25,591 nt of DNA from SHLQ01 sp964196045 (GTDB lineage Bacteria; Actinomycetota; Acidimicrobiia; Acidimicrobiales; SHLQ01): the NCBI GenBank assembly GCA_964196045.1, contig CAXMRH010000059.1, positions 1-25,591 of the forward strand, read 5' to 3'. This document shows positions 23,401-25,591 of the stretch, piece by piece. Made by a program: the position numbers and the translations under genes. How positions within the stretch are numbered: position 1 is the first letter of the stretch; each line of letters begins with the position of its first letter. The notes below the pieces were generated by a model, which saw nothing but the letters and a program-made list of their open reading frames with translations, was not told the DNA's origin and did no database searches.

Positions 23401-25591
23401 CCACGACCGACACCGAAACACTGGTCGGTACGTCGACCTCGATCACGACCACGAACAGGGACATCTTCGTGTACCGGCCCACCTCACCGGGTGCGCCGCA
23501 AGAAGGTGGTGAGTTCTTCCTGCTCCTCGACGATCCCTCCGGCGGTTCGATCAAGGGAGTGACCGTTGTCGAGTACGACACGATCGTCGGAGACACTGTG
23601 GTCACCGCTGGCACGATTCTCCTCGCGCGCTCGGGTTCGGCACATGAGAGGATCATCTTCGCCTACGACACGACGACAACAGGTGAGCTCACGACGACCG
23701 GAACGTTCAGCTCACTCGCGGATCTGAACGATGTCGGCCTTGCCGGCAAGATGGGCGGCCTCGACCTGGTTGAACGCAGGATCACTGCCGGGGGCAGAGT
23801 TCTGATCGAAGGGACGGTCCTCGCCTCGGTCGACGGCTCGACCACCGTGGGAACGAACACACTTCCGGTGGAACGATTCGACATCTTCGCAGTCGATATC
23901 TCCGAGACCACGCTCGTCGCCGGCACGACTGTGGCCTCGGCATCGATGATCTTCGACGGCTCCGATGCGGCGCTCGACGACAACACCGAGGACCCGAAGG
24001 CTTTCTCGATCTTCGGGATCGCCGACCAGAGCGCGGGGAACTCGGCACCGGTCGCGGTCGACGATGTCGTAGCAACCTCTACCGACCAGGCGGTGATCAT
24101 CGATGTGGTCGGCAATGACACCGATGCCGACTTCGACACTCTGACGATGGAAGCATTCACTCAGGGGGCCAATGGAACGGTGGTCGACAACGGTGACGGC
24201 ACGGTCACCTATACGAGGGACGCCCTCTTCGTCGGCATTGACACCTTCGGCTACCGCATCAACGACGGCAACGGTTCGACCGACACAGCGATCGTCTCCG
24301 TGAACGCCGACCCGGCCACGGGCGCACTCGCCGTGTGGCGAAAGAACGGATCGACCATCCCTCAGTACAGCCAATGGGACGGCACGTCGTTCGGACCGAC
24401 GCAGGCTTCGGCAGACGTTGGCGAGTGGCGGATCATCCAGGGTGCCGAAGCCCCGACGCGTGATGAGGCGATCGTGGTGGGCGTCGATGCCGGCAACGTC
24501 ATCCGGGGCGAGATGTGGAACGGCTCGACCTGGTCCGCGCTTCCGTTCGACCCGATGGCCACAGTCTCTGAGTCCTTCTGGTGGGCCACCGACGTGGCCT
24601 ACGAGGGCCTTTCCGGCGATGCAGTTGCGGTCTGGAACAACGGCACCACTGGCACCGCTGGACTGACCTACCGAGTGTGGGATGGCGCCACATGGACCGC
24701 GGCTCAAACGATCACCACTCCCCTCTCGGGTGAACCAAAGCAACTCCGACTGGTGTCGGACCCGCATTCGAACAGCATGATCCTCGTCGCGTCGAACTCC
24801 TCGAGCCAGGACTACGCCATCGTGTGGGACGGCAGCACATGGGGCAATGCCGTCACACTCAGCGCGAGCGGAATCGGCGACGACCGTACCGACGTGAACG
24901 CCACGTGGGAGACAGTCTCGGGCGACGCCGTTGTGGTTTATGGGAAGGGTGCTACCAGCGCCTACACGCGGACGTGGAACGGCGCCTCGTGGAGCGGCGA
25001 GACCGCCATCACTCCCCCTGTGGGCGCTTCGGGCAACGTTCGCTGGACGATGATGACATCAGACCCCGGCAGTGACCGAACTGCGCTTGCCGTGCTCACC
25101 GACAACAGCGAGGTCTGGCTCACAGTGCACGACGGCGTGTCGTGGGGATCGAAACAACTGGCCACGACGATTGCGCACGGATTTACGTTCCCCAACGTCG
25201 ATATCGCCTTCGAGGCTTCCACCGGCGACCTCCTCGCCGCCTATGCAGAGGGTGACAACAAGATGAGGTATCGCACGATGCCCAACGGAGGCACGTGGTC
25301 GGTCCAGCAGGTCGGACCAGATCTCGGGGCGAAACTCAACTCGATGGTCCTGTACCCGGATCCAAACGGCAACCGAATCATGTACGCCGCCAACGTCGAC
25401 AACAACGATCTCAACTACTTCCTCTGGAGCGGAGATGCGTGGGGCCCGCGATACGAACCGACCACGAACACCGGCGAGGTGAAAAACCAGCCGTTTGTGT
25501 TCCTCTGGGACGCAAATCAGGGAGTCGCCCGCATCCCGTCGAACGTCGCACCGGTCCTCGACCCTGTCGGGCCTCAGTTAGTCGACGAAAC
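20406..25591 (+). CDS. Giant surface protein with PKD-like, propeller and cadherin-like modules, 3' end outside the window
   Basis: The frame is open from GTG 20406 (or 20409) to the right edge: 1728 codons with no stop. Order: signal sequence (about 12-38); PKD-like domain with AWGDGT and HKYSVVG (50-139); five NHL-like propeller blades marked by GPDG.LYVA (177, 223, 267, 311, 354); a DUF7948-like region with NLYPGIDMIYS and EYSFVIEPGADPSDI (about 390-605); a segment around GWTVIDVEE (620-819); a cadherin-like/tandem-95 module (about 819-908); a beta-rich stretch of unknown type (909-1212); a second cadherin-like module (1214-1304); and eight C-terminal repeats built on W(D/N)G..W (from about 1320). 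It is exported and probably an adhesin or matrix component. Only a weak GGACGG precedes the start. The end, where an anchor or sorting signal might be, is not in view. Confidence 0.88.
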   Translation, partial: MVVLKQRARSAAAKAAIVVALVVGAVSIPVIAAMGGASALQEDSEATTGSTEEPKIIVSGDRAAEAGKPYKIDVSVDGLDDNEIATWTVAWGDGTTDTKRNKPGTINHKYSVVGLTHGITVSVTDKDDNTYTNADLIVPNYDRVASITRHHTITGAEIADLGESADALDTADAAVVGPDGLLYVSGNTSDSVERFDPANNNHIGTFVAPGSGGIDRPQGLTFGPDGNLYVASSGTGEILRFNGTTGAFIDSFVDPATLNSPSDLTFGPDGDLYVADEADDIIALYNGTTGVHQRTFAALEPGSSPSAIAWGPNSNLYVALEASGRIDQVDASTGRSLGTFASDDLVAPSGLQIGPDGALWVADYWTNEITRFDVGSGRSLTAPNFTEMVAGPRQFTFLPDHQVEVVVARAKPLTAREWRNEPSSGTPAEKLVFEANSGKAEPDLDFVARSTNYVAVIADTRVEIGLNGGDTPIAMNLENAATRAPSAASSASAVAFDNLYPGIDMIYSADGAELEYSFVIEPGADPSDITLNFDGVTAISVTEAGDLLLESVTGPDLLSTAPITYQDIDGERVQVDSSYNVRDDGTIGFTVGTFDPTHPLVIDPTFVAVDTAGGLIADGGTLDLPVPAGVAAGDLLIAQVNYSGSSGSTITPTAGWTVIDVEENPSHDVIQGLYWRVATVSEPAQYSFTLSSGNSDAASGAIAAYSNVDTSNPIDAFGAQSNGTSTSLVAPSITTTQPNTTLIAFFAVRGEDAIDPPAGMTERWDVGSLAGVGEDAEAQSEAADEVLGAAGSTGTRTATTGLSDGSIGHLVALTPQISAPVAANDNVVAMLNASVIVAPFVNDADPNGDPLSIDSFTQPTNGTVVDNGDGTLTYTPDFGYAGPDSFTYTATDGSETAIATVNVDVRPPELRIATIGNVVASGTTGITDWTTGDLLSVGDPGLVLEPGISGGTFGVALDLNEFSADGVVRIDAAHRVTTPVTIGSGGGSFDLEIGDVVLATTDTETLVGTSTSITTTNRDIFVYRPTSPGAPQEGGEFFLLLDDPSGGSIKGVTVVEYDTIVGDTVVTAGTILLARSGSAHERIIFAYDTTTTGELTTTGTFSSLADLNDVGLAGKMGGLDLVERRITAGGRVLIEGTVLASVDGSTTVGTNTLPVERFDIFAVDISETTLVAGTTVASASMIFDGSDAALDDNTEDPKAFSIFGIADQSAGNSAPVAVDDVVATSTDQAVIIDVVGNDTDADFDTLTMEAFTQGANGTVVDNGDGTVTYTRDALFVGIDTFGYRINDGNGSTDTAIVSVNADPATGALAVWRKNGSTIPQYSQWDGTSFGPTQASADVGEWRIIQGAEAPTRDEAIVVGVDAGNVIRGEMWNGSTWSALPFDPMATVSESFWWATDVAYEGLSGDAVAVWNNGTTGTAGLTYRVWDGATWTAAQTITTPLSGEPKQLRLVSDPHSNSMILVASNSSSQDYAIVWDGSTWGNAVTLSASGIGDDRTDVNATWETVSGDAVVVYGKGATSAYTRTWNGASWSGETAITPPVGASGNVRWTMMTSDPGSDRTALAVLTDNSEVWLTVHDGVSWGSKQLATTIAHGFTFPNVDIAFEASTGDLLAAYAEGDNKMRYRTMPNGGTWSVQQVGPDLGAKLNSMVLYPDPNGNRIMYAANVDNNDLNYFLWSGDAWGPRYEPTTNTGEVKNQPFVFLWDANQGVARIPSNVAPVLDPVGPQLVDE
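20934..21540 (+). repeat. Five NHL-like propeller repeats
   Basis: GPDGLLYVS, GPDGNLYVA, GPDGDLYVA, GPNSNLYVA and GPDGALWVA begin at 20934, 21072, 21204, 21336 and 21465, a regular spacing of 43 to 46 residues. A sixth degenerate blade may close the propeller. Confidence 0.85.
22986..23030 (+). repeat. DNA-level repeat in cadherin-like module, copy 1
   Basis: This 45-base stretch encodes NGTVVDNGDGTLTYT and nearly matches 24171-24215 (NGTVVDNGDGTVTYT). The long shared DNA core suggests recent duplication or gene conversion between the two cadherin-like modules. Confidence 0.8.
24171..24215 (+). repeat. DNA-level repeat in cadherin-like module, copy 2
   Basis: Partner of 22986-23030, 1185 bases downstream in the same frame. 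The flanking modules have diverged more than this core. Confidence 0.8.
24364..25445 (+). repeat. Eight W(D/N)G-type C-terminal repeats
   Basis: WDGTSFG, WNGSTWS, WDGATWT, WDGSTWG, WNGASWS, HDGVSWG, PNGGTWS and WSGDAWG occur about every 47 to 55 residues. This is the spacing of propeller blades, so a second propeller or lectin-like fold is likely. Confidence 0.75.

Overview
The window looks like a stretch of chromosome from a high-GC actinobacterium. Many genes start with GTG, genes often overlap by 1 to 4 bases, and the TetR, DinB, ECF42-type sigma and SipW/TasA-type families present are all common in Actinobacteria. An Acidimicrobiia-like lineage is a guess, not something the sequence proves. 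I see no rRNA, tRNA, CRISPR array, insertion sequence or phage gene, and no gap between genes longer than about 235 bases.

The left part (1-8846) is ordinary metabolic and regulatory sequence in short transcription units on both strands. It holds a class III aminotransferase cut by the left edge and coupled to an alpha/beta hydrolase; a TetR regulator and a PAP2-type membrane phosphatase on the minus strand; a DinB-like protein; a cold-shock protein with its own terminator and a 5' leader hairpin; an NPPY-type methyltransferase meeting a two-CBS protein tail to tail; a GNAT acetyltransferase; an ECF42-like sigma factor coupled to an ABM-domain protein; and a pirin.

The right part (8847 to past the right edge) is one plus-strand operon of eight genes, and it is the highlight of the window. 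In order: (1) a BcsA-like membrane protein whose glycosyltransferase domain has lost its catalytic motifs but which keeps a PilZ (c-di-GMP receptor) domain and adds an extracellular tail; (2) a small TasA-like exported protein; (3) a SipW-type signal peptidase fused through extra membrane helices to GAF-like, GGDEF and EAL domains with intact catalytic motifs; (4, 5) two more TasA-like proteins; (6) a second SipW-type signal peptidase fused in one chain to an internal SipW-type signal sequence and about 960 residues of surface domains (four repeats, three DUF2341-like modules, one LamG-like module); (7) a canonical TasA-like protein preceded by an intergenic stem-loop; (8) a giant surface protein (at least 1728 residues) with a PKD-like domain, two propeller-like regions and two cadherin-like modules, running off the window. 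Genes 1 to 6 overlap by 1 to 4 bases at every junction. The operon starts at a close match to the sigma-28/WhiG promoter consensus (TAAA-N15-GCCGATCA) with a good ribosome binding site downstream.

The inferred theme is a cell-surface fibre or matrix system in which c-di-GMP turnover is physically attached to the signal peptidase that matures the fibre subunits, with a PilZ receptor made from the same transcript. In Streptomyces the WhiG sigma factor is itself held by a c-di-GMP-dependent anti-sigma factor (RsiG), so c-di-GMP could act on transcription as well as on export. The domain fusions are read directly from the sequence; the regulatory model is inference.
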